Of a stretch of 64,000 nucleotides of DNA, positions 62,537 to 64,000 are shown one piece after another. A program made the translations under genes and the position numbers. The first letter of the stretch is position 1; every line of letters begins with the position of its first letter. The notes beneath the pieces were generated by a model. It worked only from the letters and a program-made list of their open reading frames with translations, was not told where the DNA came from and did not search any database. The stretch lies in contig NZ_JADOVG010000002.1 in assembly GCF_015752205.1 (NCBI RefSeq), positions 310,001 to 374,000 on the forward strand, given 5' to 3'. Source of the stretch: Polaromonas sp. CG_9.7. GTDB lineage: Bacteria; Pseudomonadota; Gammaproteobacteria; Burkholderiales; Burkholderiaceae_C.

Positions 62537-64000
62537 GCCGGATCTTTCGGGGTTTCATCATTGTCTGGACCGTGTTGCGGTTCGGGTTGGACGAACTGGT
62601 CCTGTCAAGTTTCGAGAAGCCATGGATTCGTCTACTTTCACGCATCGTGTCCTTCGGGCGCAATCTCAAAGCCCCCCGAGGGGAACGTCTTCGGCAGGCG
62701 CTTGAACAACTGGGGCCGATTTTTGTCAAGTTTGGTCAGGTGCTTTCCACCCGCCGTGACTTGCTGCCTCCTGACATTTCTGATGAATTGGCGCGACTGC
62801 AGGACCGCGTGCCACCGTTTCCTTCGGCTGTCGCCGTGGCGATCATTGAAAAAGCCTTTGGCAAACCGATTGATTCCATTTTCGAAACCTTCGAGCAGAC
62901 GCCGGTCGCCAGCGCATCGATAGCGCAGGTGCACTTTGCCACGCTGCCCGGCGGACGCGAAGTGGCGGTCAAGGTGCTGCGGCCCAACATGCTTGCCGCT
63001 TTGAAAAAAGATCTGGCGCTGATGCGCATGATGGCGGGCTGGGTCGAGCGTGCGTCAAAAGACGGCAAGCGCCTCAAGCCGCGCGAGGTGGTGGCCGAGT
63101 TCGACAAGTACCTGCACGACGAACTTGATCTGCTGCGTGAGGCATCGAACGCGGCGCAATTGCGGCGCAATATGCAAAGCCTTGATCTGGTGATGATTCC
63201 CGAGATGTACTGGGACTACTGTATGCCTGATGTGATGGTGATGCAGCGCATGTACGGGGTTCCCATTGGCCAGACCCAGCGCCTGCGCGATGCCGGCGTT
63301 GACATGAAAAAACTGTCGCGCGATGGCGTCACACTGTTTTTTACCCAGGTGTTTCGCGACGGTTTCTTCCATGCCGACATGCACCCCGGCAATATCCAGG
63401 TCAGTCTGGCGCAAGAAACCTTTGGTCGCTTGATTTCCCTCGATTTCGGCATCGTTGGTACGCTGACCGAGGTGGACAAGGAATACCTGGCGCAGAACTT
63501 CAGTGCCTTTTTCCAGCGCGACTACAAGCGTGTGGCTGAACTGCATATCGAATCGGGCTGGGTTCCGCCAGCCACCCGTGTCGACGAACTGGAGTCGGCC
63601 ATTCGCGCCTGCTGCGAGCCGATGTTCGACAGGCCTCTTAAGGAGCTTTCACTGGGCATCGTGCTGATGCGGCTGTTTCAGACGTCGCGCCGCTTTCAGG
63701 TAGAAATCCAGCCGCAACTGGTTCTGCTGCAAAAAACGCTGCTCAACATTGAAGGACTGGGACGCGACCTTGATCCTGACCTGGACCTCTGGAGCACAGC
63801 CAAGCCTTTCCTCGAGCGCTGGATGCTGGAGCAGGTCGGCCCTGAAAAACTCCTTGCCCAACTCAAGGCAGAAGCGCCTTTGTATGCCAAATTGCTGCCC
63901 ATGTTGCCGCGTCTCATGGCGCAGTACCTGAAGGCAGGGCCGCCAACCAACTACAAGCATCTGAACGAATTGCTGGCCGAACAAAAGCGGACCAACAAGC
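62533..64000 (+). CDS. ubiB: Ubiquinone biosynthesis atypical kinase UbiB, N-terminal part
   Basis: The frame is open from ATG 62533 to the window edge, giving about 489 residues of an expected 520-550. Motifs include the KxGQ of this ADCK/ABC1 family ([19 protein letters not shown]), the Ala-rich loop [21 protein letters not shown] and the catalytic HADMHPGNI with SLDFGIVG. UbiB is a membrane-associated ATPase needed for extraction or organisation of ubiquinone intermediates. The start overlaps the ubiJ stop (ATGA), so translation is coupled. The C-terminal membrane helices lie beyond the window. Confidence 0.95.
   Translation, partial: MSRIFRGFIIVWTVLRFGLDELVLSSFEKPWIRLLSRIVSFGRNLKAPRGERLRQALEQLGPIFVKFGQVLSTRRDLLPPDISDELARLQDRVPPFPSAVAVAIIEKAFGKPIDSIFETFEQTPVASASIAQVHFATLPGGREVAVKVLRPNMLAALKKDLALMRMMAGWVERASKDGKRLKPREVVAEFDKYLHDELDLLREASNAAQLRRNMQSLDLVMIPEMYWDYCMPDVMVMQRMYGVPIGQTQRLRDAGVDMKKLSRDGVTLFFTQVFRDGFFHADMHPGNIQVSLAQETFGRLISLDFGIVGTLTEVDKEYLAQNFSAFFQRDYKRVAELHIESGWVPPATRVDELESAIRACCEPMFDRPLKELSLGIVLMRLFQTSRRFQVEIQPQLVLLQKTLLNIEGLGRDLDPDLDLWSTAKPFLERWMLEQVGPEKLLAQLKAEAPLYAKLLPMLPRLMAQYLKAGPPTNYKHLNELLAEQKRTNK

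Overview
The window is a contiguous piece of a betaproteobacterial chromosome. Gene content and order (dusB-fis, pyrR-pyrB-pyrC', pilB-pilC-pilD-coaE-zapD-yacG, hemA-prfA-prmC-grxD, ubiE-ubiJ-ubiB) and two dispersed repeat families point to Burkholderiales, most likely Comamonadaceae (Polaromonas or Rhodoferax-like). That assignment is inferred from gene order and repeat style, not from a search. The DNA is GC-rich and densely coded. The one clearly AT-rich, gene-poor stretch is about 26.56-27.29 kb. I saw no rRNA, tRNA, CRISPR array, integrase or complete insertion sequence.

Layout. 1-2.7 kb: 3' end of dusB, then fis, purH and a small c-type cytochrome. 2.7-5.0 kb (minus): thiD-like kinase and hemL. 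5.1-14.8 kb: rubredoxin followed by the type IV pilus chemosensory cluster pilG-pilH-pilI-pilJ-chpA. 14.9-16.4 kb (minus): photolyase. 16.5-21.3 kb: yqgE-ruvX-pyrR-pyrB-pyrC'-plsC, where pyrC' is a dihydroorotase-like protein lacking its metal ligands. 21.4-24.3 kb: divergent iron(III)-type ABC ATPase and permease around a candidate Fur box. 24.4-27.6 kb: CsbD protein, a secreted protein with three CX10C repeats, a lone Stealth-family phosphotransferase and a cupin. 27.6-38.8 kb: complete type II secretion locus, gspG-H-I-J-K-L-M-N-D-E-F on minus and gspC divergent. 39.0-44.9 kb: pilB-pilC-pilD-coaE-zapD-yacG plus a small secreted protein. 45.0-49.0 kb (minus): hemA-prfA-prmC-grxD. 49.4-54.8 kb (minus): ugpB-ugpA-ugpE-ugpC-ugpQ for glycerol-3-phosphate and glycerophosphodiester uptake. 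55.0-64.0 kb: a 1305-residue FAD/Fe-S oxidoreductase, HIT protein, DUF971 protein, ubiE, Tim44-like protein, ubiJ and ubiB, which runs off the end.

How the parts connect. PilD should process both the pilins driven by PilB/PilC and the pseudopilins GspG-K. The Pil-Chp proteins would control the pilus motor. hemL and hemA sit at separate loci but act in the same C5 route to tetrapyrroles. The ubi genes make ubiquinone for the respiratory chain that the large oxidoreductase probably feeds.

The most unusual signal is not a gene cluster but two dispersed repeat families. One is a small palindrome (GCTAT-N6/7-ATAGC, often with a GC-rich arm) found at ten sites, five inside genes and one forming the last codons and stop of a gene. 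The other is a roughly 100-bp GC-rich element found only in gaps between co-transcribed genes. Both alter or obscure protein termini, and I use them to explain several start-site choices.
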